Positions 1-6,413 of a DNA stretch of 8,322 nt are shown piece by piece. A program made the translations under genes and the position numbers. Origin of the DNA: Oscillospiraceae bacterium (lineage in GTDB: Bacteria > Bacillota > Clostridia > Oscillospirales > Ruminococcaceae); the NCBI GenBank assembly GCA_009782665.1, contig WRIP01000044.1, positions 1 to 8,322 of the forward strand, given 5' to 3'. The notes under the pieces were generated by a model. The model saw only the letters and a list, made by a program, of their open reading frames with translations. It ran no database searches and had not been told where the DNA came from. Within the stretch, counting starts at the first letter, position 1; each line of letters starts with the position of its first letter.

Positions 1-490
1 AAATATTTAAAATTAACTTTGGATTAGCGCACTCAACCGATAATTTACAAATGTTTTCCGTGACAGGAGCAAGGAAGTCATTGTAAACAGGATTCCAGCC
101 CGTATCTTCTGTATAGGTTGCACCCCATGTTGAAAAATTGGTATCATTGCTGTAAAGCAAATTGTCAGTTTCAACACATAAGCCTGTTATATTTTTATCA
201 TCAATAATCCGTTTGATAATACTTTGCTTCGTATTTTCGGATATAGAAATATTTCTAATCTCTTTTTCTGCATGGGTAATTGTAGCACCGTTGTTTGCTA
301 TAACATAGCATGAAGAACGGTCTATCTGCCATTGTCGTGTCGCTCGTTCAGGTCGGGCAGTAGCGAACACTATTAAAAATCCGCTCTCGCGGCATTTGTT
401 GAAAACATTCTTTGTGTATTCGGATATGGTCTTGTCTTTTCGCAAGAGCGTATTATCCAAATCCGTAACTATCATTTTTATGTTTTTCAC
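1..490 (-). CDS. Cof-type HAD-superfamily phosphatase (5' part, truncated by window edge)
   Basis: The frame is open from a GTG start at 490 to the left edge, giving 163 residues. It begins KNIKMIVTDLDNTLL, the HAD motif I with the nucleophile Asp and the second Asp of DxD at about residues 10 and 12. Motif II is the Thr in ATARP (about residue 44), followed by the NNGA segment (about 66-69) typical of Cof/YidA-like type IIB HAD enzymes. Such proteins are cytoplasmic Mg-dependent phosphatases acting on sugar phosphates or similar small molecules; the substrate cannot be read from the sequence. The missing C-terminal half should carry motifs III and IV (the GDxxND region). The GTG start is chosen because GGGGAG lies 8 bases upstream and it gives the usual family N-terminus; the overlapping ATG two bases earlier meets a stop at once. 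The gene reads away from the AraC remnant in the same direction, with a gap of about 160 bp. Confidence 0.88.
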   Translation of the reverse strand, partial: MKNIKMIVTDLDNTLLRKDKTISEYTKNVFNKCRESGFLIVFATARPERATRQWQIDRSSCYVIANNGATITHAEKEIRNISISENTKQSIIKRIIDDKNITGLCVETDNLLYSNDTNFSTWGATYTEDTGWNPVYNDFLAPVTENICKLSVECANPKLILNI

Positions 491-652
491 ATCGCGCTCT
501 CCCCAATTACTACGACATCTTAGAAGTAGATTAACTTTCTGTATAACACAATTCCCGCCAAATTTCCACGTTTATTTTTCTTTTTTGAATAAGGTTCACA
601 AAAAAGTTACGCCTACGAAACAGAAAAGTAGATTTCACCTCTTGACAATTCA

Positions 653-766
653 TCACAGATACTCCGAGTAGTTGGTCACTGCAGCGACATCAACTAGTGA
701 TATATCGTCACAAATATGTGTTTCGATGTAGTCAATTGCCAGGTTGAGCTGTGTCAAAATATCCAT
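653..766 (-). pseudogene. Truncated AraC-family regulator (N-terminal stump, 37 aa)
   Basis: An ATG at 766, preceded by GAGGGGG at good spacing, opens a 37-residue frame starting MDILTQLNLAIDYIE and ending AAVTNYSEYL. This is the usual beginning of AraC/XylS-type regulators: a first helix, then the first helix-turn-helix of the DNA-binding domain, where NYSEYHFQRMF-like sequence is expected next. A TGA stop falls exactly inside that helix, and no continuation of the domain is visible in any frame down to the HAD gene. Family members with this N-terminus are normally near 290 residues, with a second HTH and an effector-binding domain, so this is a remnant or a deletion end point. It lies 88 bp downstream of the TetR gene on the same strand and was probably co-transcribed with it. 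The frame can be extended upstream over the TetR stop, but only the ATG at 766 has a ribosome site. Confidence 0.7.
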
Positions 767-854
767 ATACCGACCCCCTCTTCGGTTCAATGATAGCATA
801 GCAGCAAGTCTGACATCCGACTTTAGCTGTAGTAATTTATCGGTTGGCTGAGCA

Positions 855-1394
855 TTATCGCAATAAAGCACGAGAGCCTTTTAAAACACTTAAAGAGGCT
901 GCTTTCGCATCGTCTATATCTCCTATTAAAAAATATCCTATAGATATATCCATTAATGCCCTTGCAGTATTTACCGCAAGTTCATTCGGAAATTCCGTTA
1001 AAAACGGAAGAAATACATCCGAGTAGTCGAAGTCATATTCACCAAACAAGTGAGCAAGTGATGGTGAAAACACTACAGATGCTATGAAGCGAACACGATC
1101 ACGGATTGTTTGTTGTGCTTCATAGAACTTCTCGACGAATTGCTCATCATCAAGCTCCACACTCTTTTTAGTAAGATTGGTGGAAAGAGTGATATGTTCA
1201 AGCTCCATACGATGCACTACCTCAACAAGAAGGTGTTCTTTATCATTGAAGTATGTGTATATATGAGAACTCGCTAAACCGGCACGAGCTTCAATGGCAA
1301 GAATTGTTGTACCCTGGTATCCTTTTTCAATAAAAACAGCAATAGCCGCTGTTAGTATTCTTTCTCTTTTTTCAAGGTCAGGTGGCCTTGGCAT
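855..1394 (-). CDS. TetR/AcrR-family transcriptional regulator
   Basis: The protein has 179 residues, a normal length for the family. The N-terminal DNA-binding domain is clear: RERILTAAIAVFIEKGYQGTT leads into the HTH at about residues 27-48, ending in the family signature HIYTYFNDKEHLL. The rest is the variable all-helical ligand-binding and dimerisation domain, which does not reveal the ligand. The start at 1394 (MPRPPDLEKRERIL) is chosen because AGGAGG lies 7 bases upstream; an upstream ATG at 1445 lies within the promoter. A sigma-A-type promoter sits at 1426-1454. The gene is divergent from the ABC permease at 1960, an arrangement in which TetR proteins often repress the neighbouring exporter and themselves. 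That link is inferred from position; no operator common to both sides was found. Confidence 0.9.
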   Translation of the reverse strand: MPRPPDLEKRERILTAAIAVFIEKGYQGTTILAIEARAGLASSHIYTYFNDKEHLLVEVVHRMELEHITLSTNLTKKSVELDDEQFVEKFYEAQQTIRDRVRFIASVVFSPSLAHLFGEYDFDYSDVFLPFLTEFPNELAVNTARALMDISIGYFLIGDIDDAKAASLSVLKGSRALLR

Positions 1395-1425
1395 ATCTAT
1401 CCTCCTATATTTGATTATTTTTTCA

Positions 1426-1454
1426 AGCATATCGAGTTTGAGCAAGAATGTAAA
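1426..1454 (-). promoter_or_regulatory. Sigma-A-type promoter of the tetR-like gene
   Basis: On the minus strand TTTACA (1454-1449) and TATGCT (1431-1426) are separated by exactly 17 bases. The -10 box is about 32 bases upstream of the ATG at 1394, leaving a short leader with AGGAGG. It is seen directly in the sequence and not tested. Confidence 0.55.
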
Positions 1455-1826
1455 GATCGGACAAACTGTTATGTAGTAACACTTTGGTACAAAAGCTATC
1501 TTTGGCTTTTGCGATAGGTAATTGTATTCGTAAGATTATTATCACTGTATATTACGACGGTTGTGCTGAACCCATCTGGGGTGCAGCCATTACCGGTGCT
1601 ACTTGAAGTAGATTTTATTAACTATCACAAATATATGGTTTGTCTTCACATATCTCTAGTAGGCTTCTGTTGCGAACATATCAGATATACATAGGTAGTT
1701 AGTCTGTACCCTCCCCATTTCAGACTCATTAGTACAAGATTTTTGTTTACTGCATCTATCTGCATTTCAATAAACGAACCGCAAGCTCAATTCAGATATT
1801 CCTTTATCTTAGCAGTTAGGGTATTA

Positions 1827-1845
1827 TTGTGATGTGATAACACAA
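1827..1845. promoter_or_regulatory. Operator-like imperfect palindrome upstream of the ABC operon
   Basis: TTGTGATGTGATAACACAA reads as arms TTGTG and CACAA with a partly symmetric centre, 19 bases in all. It lies about 115 bp upstream of the permease start and is a candidate binding site for the divergent TetR-like regulator. No second copy was found near the regulator's own promoter, which weakens the idea. Confidence 0.25.
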
Positions 1846-1959
1846 GCCATTCTCATTTGTATTCTTCAGTGTTTTGGCTTAGATAGTCTGTTTTCGCCAG
1901 TATATATCTCTAATCGTGAGCTAATACTCGATGGATAGATTCAGTTTTGGAGACTCTTA

Positions 1960-3333
1960 ATGTATATTTTCATAAACTCATTAAAGAATGTAATTCGTAA
2001 TATAGGCAGAAATATCCTTCTAGCTATAATCCTATTAGCAGTCATCGTGGGATGTCTGACCGCCCTCATTATCCATACCACATCTAAAGGATTAATCGAA
2101 GACTATATGGCTCTGTTTGGAGCAAAGGTATACATCAATCCAAACAGTTCTAAGGTGTCGGTTATGTCAGGAAGGCAGTCTGAGCAGATAATTCCGCTAC
2201 CCGAGGTCTATGCAGCGCTTGCAGATTCCGATTGTTTGATGGGAGCAGATTTATCCTGTCAGGTACCTTCGGTAAGCGATACACTGTTAGGTCTCGGAGA
2301 GCTTTCAGGCGGGACTGCCGTTCCGATAGCACCAAATGGAGGAGCTTTCACTAAGTTTCCGACCATGAACGTCAAAGGCTATACCAATCCGGAGCAGCTC
2401 GATGATTTTATCGAAGGGTACCGCGGATTAATAGAAGGTAGATTTCCTGTCAAAGATAATGAATGCATCGTAAGTGAGGATTTTAAGCAGCTAAACAATC
2501 TACATCTGGGAGAGATTATTGAGTTAGCTCAAGGAATGGTTGAACACAATCCGTTGTCACTTGAAGTTGTCGGCTTCTATTTTGATCTTACTCAAAACCA
2601 ATTTGGTTCGGCTGTTGATGCACCTGCGGCAATAAATGTCCGAAACGATATCATCACCAATTACCATACGGCATTCGATTTTGCAAAGTCGGACCCTCGG
2701 GTGGATACTGCTGCATACTACCTGAAAAGCCCGGAGTTACTATATGTTTTTGAAGCCGAAGCACGTGCTGCCGGCTTGTCATATGATTACTTGGTCACCA
2801 TTGATGAATCAGCATATCTGAGGGTAGTCGAACCCATTAAGGGTATGGGGAGTATTACTCTGACCTTCATGATAATTCTACTCACTCTAGGGGTGTTAAT
2901 TGTTGCAATTTTAGCTGCAGTTGCTATCCGGGAACGCAAGTTCGAAATTGGGGTAGTCCGTGCGATGGGTATGAAGAAACACCAGGTTGCACTTGGCTTA
3001 GTTTTTGAGAGTCTCATCATTACTATAATATGCCTCGCAGTGGCAATCGGTATTGTACTGATAATTACACAACCCATATCCGATATGTTGTTAGTAAAGC
3101 AACTCTCGATTAATGAACCGCAAGATACTAGTACCGGAACATCTATGATGTATGCCGGTATGCAAACCAGCCTGACTGCACAACCTCCAGATGAGATGCA
3201 GGTAGTAATCAATATGCAGGCAGTAGTTATGATTTCATTAGTGTGTTTACTGCTAGTCTTCATTTCCAGTTTGGTTGGTATTGCTCAGATTACGAAGTAT
3301 GAACCAATCAAGATACTGACCGAGAGAAACTAG
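1960..3333 (+). CDS. ABC transporter permease, MacB/FtsX family
   Basis: The 457-residue protein has the MacB/FtsX layout. One membrane helix lies near the N-terminus (about 18-40), then a long extracytoplasmic domain (about 41-295), then three membrane helices (about 298-322, 349-371 and 419-443). The cytoplasmic coupling segment after the second helix, RERKFEIGVVRAMGMKKHQV (324-343), is the characteristic FtsX-domain motif, and the C-terminus YEPIKILTERN is also typical. These permeases work with a separate ATPase of the LolD/MacB type and act by mechanotransmission, commonly exporting peptides, antibiotics or lipoproteins, or extracting substrates from the membrane. The substrate here is unknown. 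The ATG at 1960 has GGAG 8 bases upstream. The ATPase gene begins 15 bp after the stop, so the two form an operon; a single permease suggests a homodimer. Confidence 0.92.
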   Translation: MYIFINSLKNVIRNIGRNILLAIILLAVIVGCLTALIIHTTSKGLIEDYMALFGAKVYINPNSSKVSVMSGRQSEQIIPLPEVYAALADSDCLMGADLSCQVPSVSDTLLGLGELSGGTAVPIAPNGGAFTKFPTMNVKGYTNPEQLDDFIEGYRGLIEGRFPVKDNECIVSEDFKQLNNLHLGEIIELAQGMVEHNPLSLEVVGFYFDLTQNQFGSAVDAPAAINVRNDIITNYHTAFDFAKSDPRVDTAAYYLKSPELLYVFEAEARAAGLSYDYLVTIDESAYLRVVEPIKGMGSITLTFMIILLTLGVLIVAILAAVAIRERKFEIGVVRAMGMKKHQVALGLVFESLIITIICLAVAIGIVLIITQPISDMLLVKQLSINEPQDTSTGTSMMYAGMQTSLTAQPPDEMQVVINMQAVVMISLVCLLLVFISSLVGIAQITKYEPIKILTERN

Positions 3334-3348
3334 AAGGGAGTGCATTCA

Positions 3349-4023
3349 ATGAGCTTATTGAAATTGAACAACGTGGTATATAGGTATGAGGGAGGAAAAA
3401 AGAACGTTCTAAAGGGAGTGAATGTGGTTTTTGAGTCTAGTCTTATCTATACAATTATCGGAAAGTCAGGCTCAGGTAAATCAACATTACTCTCACTAAT
3501 TGCCGCACTTGATGTCGCTACCAAAGGTCAGATTACATACTTAGGTACCGATATGCGTGAATTAGATAGAGATAACTATAGGGCTCGGAATATCGGTGTA
3601 GTATTTCAATCATACAACCTAATAAACAACTATACAGCTATAGAAAACGTCGTGCTTTCAATGAATATCAGTGGTTCAGATATCAAGAACAAAAAACAGT
3701 ACGCATATGAACTACTTGAAACTATCGGAATCGATTTTGAAACCGCTAACCGAAAGGTAGTTAAGCTATCCGGTGGAGAGCAACAGCGTGTGGGTATCGC
3801 ACGAGCTTTATCTCACAACCCCGATATCGTAATAGCTGATGAGCCAACCGGAAATCTTGATAGTGAGACGGAAGATGAGATATTAGCATACTTCGATATA
3901 CTGGCACATAAAGAAAACAAATGTGTTATCATTGCAACACATTCAGATAAGATTACCAATATCGGAGATAAGGTATACCGAATCAATGACGGACGATTAT
4001 CTGAAGGCAAAACTAAGAGATGA
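3349..4023 (+). CDS. ABC transporter ATP-binding protein (LolD/MacB-type)
   Basis: This is a complete 224-residue nucleotide-binding subunit with all motifs: Walker A GKSGSGKST (38-46), Q-loop Gln in VVFQSYN (87), signature LSGGEQQR (140-147), Walker B DIVIADEPT (159-167) and the switch His in IIATHSD (198). ADEPTGNLDS is typical of the MacB/LolD/SalX group that pairs with FtsX-type permeases, which matches the gene just upstream. It powers that permease from the cytoplasmic face. I place the start at the ATG at 3349 rather than the in-frame GTG at 3340, because AAGGGAG at 3334-3340 is then 8 bases upstream, whereas the GTG would overlap it. Length is normal for the family. A perfect 12-bp inverted repeat overlaps the stop codon. 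Confidence 0.94.
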   Translation: MSLLKLNNVVYRYEGGKKNVLKGVNVVFESSLIYTIIGKSGSGKSTLLSLIAALDVATKGQITYLGTDMRELDRDNYRARNIGVVFQSYNLINNYTAIENVVLSMNISGSDIKNKKQYAYELLETIGIDFETANRKVVKLSGGEQQRVGIARALSHNPDIVIADEPTGNLDSETEDEILAYFDILAHKENKCVIIATHSDKITNIGDKVYRINDGRLSEGKTKR

Positions 4024-4053
4024 TATTGCTTGTCTCAACCAAATATCATCTCT
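4016..4053. terminator. Convergent terminator-like hairpin overlapping the ABC ATPase stop
   Basis: AGAGATGATATT (4016-4027) and AATATCATCTCT (4042-4053) form a perfect 12-bp stem with a 14-base loop. The left arm contains the ATPase stop codon. There is no T run on the plus side; on the minus side the stem is followed by TAGTTTT. It sits between the end of the ATPase and the end of a minus-strand gene remnant, so a two-way terminator or an mRNA 3' stabiliser fits. Confidence 0.55.
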
Positions 4054-4065
4054 CAAACCATCTAA

Positions 4066-4263
4066 CTATTTGTTATACCCTATATACAGATGACTTACTA
4101 ACCATATATATCTAGGATCAAGTAAATTGAATCTACCAAAATGTGGTGCGATAACAACTGTATCATGCACCATCTGATATTTTTCAAGAACCCGTTTAGT
4201 AATCCTCTTGGTATAGCGGTATCTTACTAGATTTGTCTGTAAACGCTTTCGGAAGTATGTTCA
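4066..4263 (-). pseudogene. C-terminal remnant of an unrecognised protein
   Basis: A minus-strand frame of 64 codons ends at TAG (4068-4066) and begins just after a TGA at 4263-4261. The translation is protein-like, with a basic stretch RYRYTKRITKRVLEKYQMVHD followed by VVIAPHFGRFNLLDPRY and the end LVSHLYIGYNK. The same frame upstream of the TGA (to about 4330) also reads plausibly (FRIFAYNIKIIKLKIRRA) before two adjacent stops, which suggests a longer gene broken by nonsense mutations. No start codon or ribosome site supports an intact gene. I do not recognise the family. It converges on the ABC ATPase, with the 12-bp hairpin between them. Confidence 0.4.
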
Positions 4264-4473
4264 AGCTCTTCTTATCTTGAGTTTTATAATCTTGATGTTA
4301 TATGCAAATATTCTAAACCCTACAATTTACTATCCTATCGTTTTAACAACTCTGATATACCATATTAGTTTATCATATATAGAGAGTGAGCATCGCAGTC
4401 ATAGTATTTTCAGCTGATACGAAGAGTTTCTATTCAATATGGTGAGACAAAGCTAGCAGAAAGGGAGATAGTC

Positions 4474-5010
4474 ATGAAAAAGGCATTAGTCATTTATCTG
4501 TCAATAACCGGGAATACAAGAAAGGTAGCCAAAAGCATATATGAAGGCATACTAAAAGCTGGAGTTGAAGTTGATATTGTTGATATCAACCAAGCCGATG
4601 ATCTAGATTTCTATGATTACAGTTTGGTATGCTTTGGTGCACCTTCATACAATTGGCATATCCCAAAGCCTGCAGAGGAGTATCTGAAAGCGAAGTTTAA
4701 TCGATATATGAAGGAAGGACGTATCGTGCCCTCTGCTCCAAAAATAGAAGGAAAGAACTGTCTTATCTTTTGCACCTACTCCGGGCCGCACACGGGTATA
4801 CGAGAGGCAACTCCAGCAGGTAAGTATATGGGACAGTTCTTTGAGCACTTTGGGTTTACAGTGCTAGATGAGTGGTATATTCTCAGCGAATTCATCGGTT
4901 CGGAAATCAACAGCACCTTAGGTAGCATGGGAGATATTCGAGGTCTGCCAGGTGATAAGGATTTAGAGAGAATACAACAACGCGCTTTTATTCTTTCATC
5001 AAATATATAA
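4474..5010 (+). CDS. Flavodoxin-like FMN-binding protein
   Basis: The 178-residue protein has a flavodoxin fold. It starts MKKALVIYLSITGNTRKVA, where SITGNT (10-15) is the FMN phosphate loop. FGAPSYNWHIP (54-64) and TYSGPHTG (101-108) are the two loops that flank the isoalloxazine ring. Near the C-terminus GDIRGLPGDKDLERIQ (153-168) is common in flavodoxin-family proteins of Firmicutes. Such cytoplasmic proteins carry one or two electrons on FMN or act as NAD(P)H-dependent oxidoreductases; the partner is unknown. The ATG at 4474 has GGGAG 7 bases upstream. It lies 450 bp after the ABC ATPase, so it probably has its own promoter, although no good one was seen. The antitoxin-like remnant starts 10 bp after its stop and was probably co-transcribed. 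Confidence 0.85.
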   Translation: MKKALVIYLSITGNTRKVAKSIYEGILKAGVEVDIVDINQADDLDFYDYSLVCFGAPSYNWHIPKPAEEYLKAKFNRYMKEGRIVPSAPKIEGKNCLIFCTYSGPHTGIREATPAGKYMGQFFEHFGFTVLDEWYILSEFIGSEINSTLGSMGDIRGLPGDKDLERIQQRAFILSSNI

Positions 5011-5020
5011 GGTGATTGAA

Positions 5021-5223
5021 ATGTCAACTAACACACCTTACAATATCCGTATTGATTCTCGAACTATAAAAAAAGAAGCCGATGCGTTTTATAAGAGCAT
5101 GGGTATATCGCTCTCGTCTGCAGTAAATCTATTTCTACTACACAGTCGGTAATACAACGGCAGCTCCCCTTTGACGATGTAATCACCGAACCACTTAGCG
5201 AACCGTCAGCGTATGATGAATAA
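5021..5223 (+). pseudogene. RelB/DinJ-type antitoxin, frameshifted
   Basis: An ATG at 5021 with AAGGTG upstream opens MSTNTPYNIRIDSRTIKKEA and continues DAFYKSMGISLSSAVNLFLL, the ribbon-helix-helix domain of RelB/DinJ antitoxins (IRID..IKKEAD..Y...GIS.S.A.N.FL). It then reads HSR and stops at 5150-5152. The expected continuation, QSVIQRQLPFDDV, is present two bases out of phase and runs to TAA at 5221-5223. Removing one CA from CACA at 5141-5144 restores a single 66-residue protein. RelB/DinJ proteins bind DNA and neutralise a RelE/YafQ-type RNase, but no toxin gene follows. This is an orphan antitoxin that has lost its partner, or an intact gene with a sequencing error at the CA repeat. Confidence 0.78.
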
Positions 5224-5224
5224 A

Positions 5225-5257
5225 ACTCCTTTGAGAATTAGGAACAAGCAAAGGAGT
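5225..5257. terminator. Terminator-like hairpin after the antitoxin remnant
   Basis: ACTCCTTTG (5225-5233) and CAAAGGAGT (5249-5257) form a perfect 9-bp stem with a 15-base loop, starting two bases after the antitoxin stop codon. There is no T run on the plus side. Position suggests the 3' end of the flavodoxin-antitoxin transcript. Confidence 0.4.
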
Positions 5258-5299
5258 GGATAAATGCTTAAATCGGATTTAGGAGGTTTTCCTATTCGA

Positions 5300-5424
5300 T
5301 CATAGGCTGCTTATATACAGCGTACAGCCAACCGTTACTCGTTCTTTTTTTACTTTTAGCCACGAAAACTTTTTATCGTCCTGCAGCAGTCTACCGTTTA
5401 TCAATTGTGATTTTTGGGTGGCAT
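5300..5424 (-). pseudogene. Unrecognised short gene remnant downstream of AbiEii-like pseudogene
   Basis: On the minus strand an ATG at 5424 has GGGAG 7 bases upstream, but its own frame (MPPKNHN) stops after seven codons. An overlapping frame with no start runs 49 codons to TGA at 5302-5300 and reads protein-like: KSQLINGRLLQDDKKFSW, then LKVKKERVTVGCTLYISSL. One indel near 5410 would join the ribosome site to this frame. It follows the AbiEii-like remnant by about 15 bp, as a next gene in an operon would. The family is not recognised and chance cannot be excluded. Confidence 0.25.
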
Positions 5425-5438
5425 ATATGATCTCCCGT

Positions 5439-5890
5439 TTATTCGTACATTAAAACCAAGTTTTCCATCAAATCATCCAACGAGAGCGTTGTAATCCTAT
5501 GTCGTTTAAAACTGGATACTCTTCGCATATCAGTTCTATAAATTAGTCAAGGTCGGTTTTCATATCTCCGGGAAGTGTAATTTTCGGAGTTGTTGCCGCA
5601 ACCATCTTTAGTCGGAAAACATCACGCTTGTGCTTGTTGACATCAGAGTTCTCCACTTTCTCTCCGCTTAGCTTGCGTTGGTGTAAATCGAGAAATGCTC
5701 GGATTTTCAAAGGAACTAGGTGGTTCGCTTCAATGAAGGTGATTCAGTCCACGGTCATCGCACCGGTGCAAATAAAAAAATAGTTTCGCGTAATACCAAG
5801 TGCAAGCTTTTTTTCGTCTTCGTATGGTTCTACTTTTATTGGTTGATGCAAGTTGTCAGATACATATTTTGTTGCTTGGTCAATATTCAT
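5439..5890 (-). pseudogene. AbiEii-type nucleotidyltransferase toxin remnant
   Basis: The ATG at 5890 has an excellent AGGAGT site and opens MNIDQATKYVSDNLHQPIKV, stopping with TGA at 5746-5744 after 48 codons. The same frame then continues 66 codons with VPLKIRAFLDLHQRKLSGEK and VNKHKRDVFRL, which resembles the C-terminal part of AbiEii/AbiGii nucleotidyltransferase toxins (LK.KAWLDL...HKNDVFRL). A second in-frame stop lies at 5545-5543. A one-base loss near 5495 moves the C-terminus (ITTLSLDDLMENLVLMYE) to another frame, ending at TAA 5441-5439. AbiEii proteins (about 250-320 residues) are the toxins of type IV toxin-antitoxin abortive-infection systems. The part before the first stop (EPYEDEKKLALGITRNY) does not look like the AbiEii catalytic core, and no GSxxD-type nucleotidyltransferase motif is present. 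It may be the start of a different upstream gene joined by a deletion. Family assignment is from memory of the motif pattern. Confidence 0.55.
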
Positions 5891-5920
5891 CTCTTCACTC
5901 CTTCCGAGTGATTTCGACTA

Positions 5921-5937
5921 TAACACAGTTGCTGTTA
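5921..5937. promoter_or_regulatory. Operator-like dyad upstream of the AbiEii-like remnant
   Basis: TAACACAGTTGCTGTTA has arms TAACA and TGTTA around a 7-base centre, and it overlaps a possible -10 (TTATAG on the minus strand) about 30 bases upstream of the start at 5890. Such a dyad could be an autoregulatory site. No matching -35 was found. Confidence 0.25.
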
Positions 5938-5978
5938 ATATGCATGATGTTTGTTATTATTTAAGGAAATGGTATAAG

Positions 5979-6185
5979 ATGACCATTTTCAGCTCATTTA
6001 CTAAGAATATTGTAGGTAAAATCATAATATCAACACTCAGGGATACATAATGAAAATATCCATCCAAATATACCGGACTTACTGAAATATGCTTATTCCT
6101 CAAACCCTGATTCTCTGACCCGCATCGTTTGGCAGTTCTCCGAAATTATCCGTATTACTTGATGAGTAATCCGAAGGTTGCATAA
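5979..6185 (+). pseudogene. Unrecognised gene fragment broken by two frameshifts
   Basis: An ATG at 5979 (AAGGA 11 bases upstream) gives MTIFSSFTKNIVGKIIISTL then RDT and a stop at 6048-6050. The next frame continues from 6049 as HPNIPDLLKYAYSSN and RIVWQFSEIIR, stopping at 6160-6162. A third frame carries on with YYLMSNPKVA to TAA at 6183-6185. The three pieces join smoothly with two indels, which argues for one decayed gene rather than chance. The family is not recognised. Beyond 6185 only scattered short frames remain. It is transcribed away from the AbiEii-like remnant. Confidence 0.35.
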
Positions 6186-6251
6186 TAGCAAGAAATCAAT
6201 CTTCAAAAATGGTTATTCAGGCACTGACTTAGCAAACTGTCCGGAAAAGTG

Positions 6252-6279
6252 TTGACATCCCTCTTCTACCCTTTATAAC
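6252..6279 (+). promoter_or_regulatory. Strong sigma-A-type promoter with no gene behind it
   Basis: TTGACA (6252-6257, perfect) and TATAAC (6274-6279, five of six) are separated by 16 bases. It is among the best promoters in the window. The next 280 bases on the plus strand have no open frame, and beyond that transcription would be antisense to the GNAT gene. It may be left over from a lost gene or may drive an RNA. Confidence 0.45.
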
Positions 6280-6367
6280 AGGAATGCTGTCATATAAATT
6301 TTTGCTGTGTACACGCTTCATTAACGCCTCACACTACTAATAAAATCACCTTAACAAGCATATAATA

Positions 6368-6413
6368 ATTCAGTAGAATCCACTCTAATTTTCAGTTTGT
6401 CTGTAGGGATTAG
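6368..6413. repeat. Direct repeat copy 1 (flanking the GNAT gene)
   Basis: This 46-base stretch begins ATTCAGTAGAATCCA, continues CTAATTTTCAGTTTGTCTG and ends GGATTAG. It matches the copy at 7191-7233 with a few substitutions and a three-base length difference near the right end. The similarity continues weakly to the left (ATATAATAA against ATATAGTAATC). Confidence 0.65.

Larger units (their letters stand above)
1395..1959. other. Divergent intergenic region between tetR-like gene and ABC permease
   Basis: No gene could be supported in these 565 bases. The right-hand end must hold the promoter of the ABC operon, but no good -35/-10 pair stands out. Structures seen are: CAAAAGC/GCTTTTG (1490-1496 with 1505-1511); GCTG-ACCC paired with GGGT-CAGC with one mismatch (1565-1587); AGTCTG/CAGACT around 1701-1726; and a near-palindrome TTGTG...CACAA at 1827-1845. 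A frame without a start codon runs to a stop at about 1605 on the plus strand and ends EPIWGAAITGAT; a similar open stretch lies on the minus strand at about 1630-1770. Both are short enough to be chance. At this size the region may once have held another gene. Confidence 0.5.

Noticed and set aside
396..671. Plus-strand 91-codon open frame
   Set aside because: It runs antisense over the start of the HAD gene and the end of the AraC remnant, has no ribosome site and no recognisable protein pattern.
1455..1605. Plus-strand open stretch of about 50 codons ending EPIWGAAITGAT
   Set aside because: It has no start codon with a ribosome site, no recognised family, and a length that chance allows in this region.
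2787..3263. Minus-strand 158-codon open frame
   Set aside because: It lies entirely antisense to the well-supported ABC permease and is cysteine/threonine/isoleucine-rich as expected of a shadow of membrane helices.
4645..5027. Two minus-strand frames antisense to the flavodoxin gene
   Set aside because: They overlap a clear flavodoxin reading frame and lack ribosome sites and family motifs.
5720..5911. Plus-strand 63-codon open frame
   Set aside because: It is antisense to the AbiEii-like remnant, whose minus-strand reading has a good ribosome site and family-like residues.
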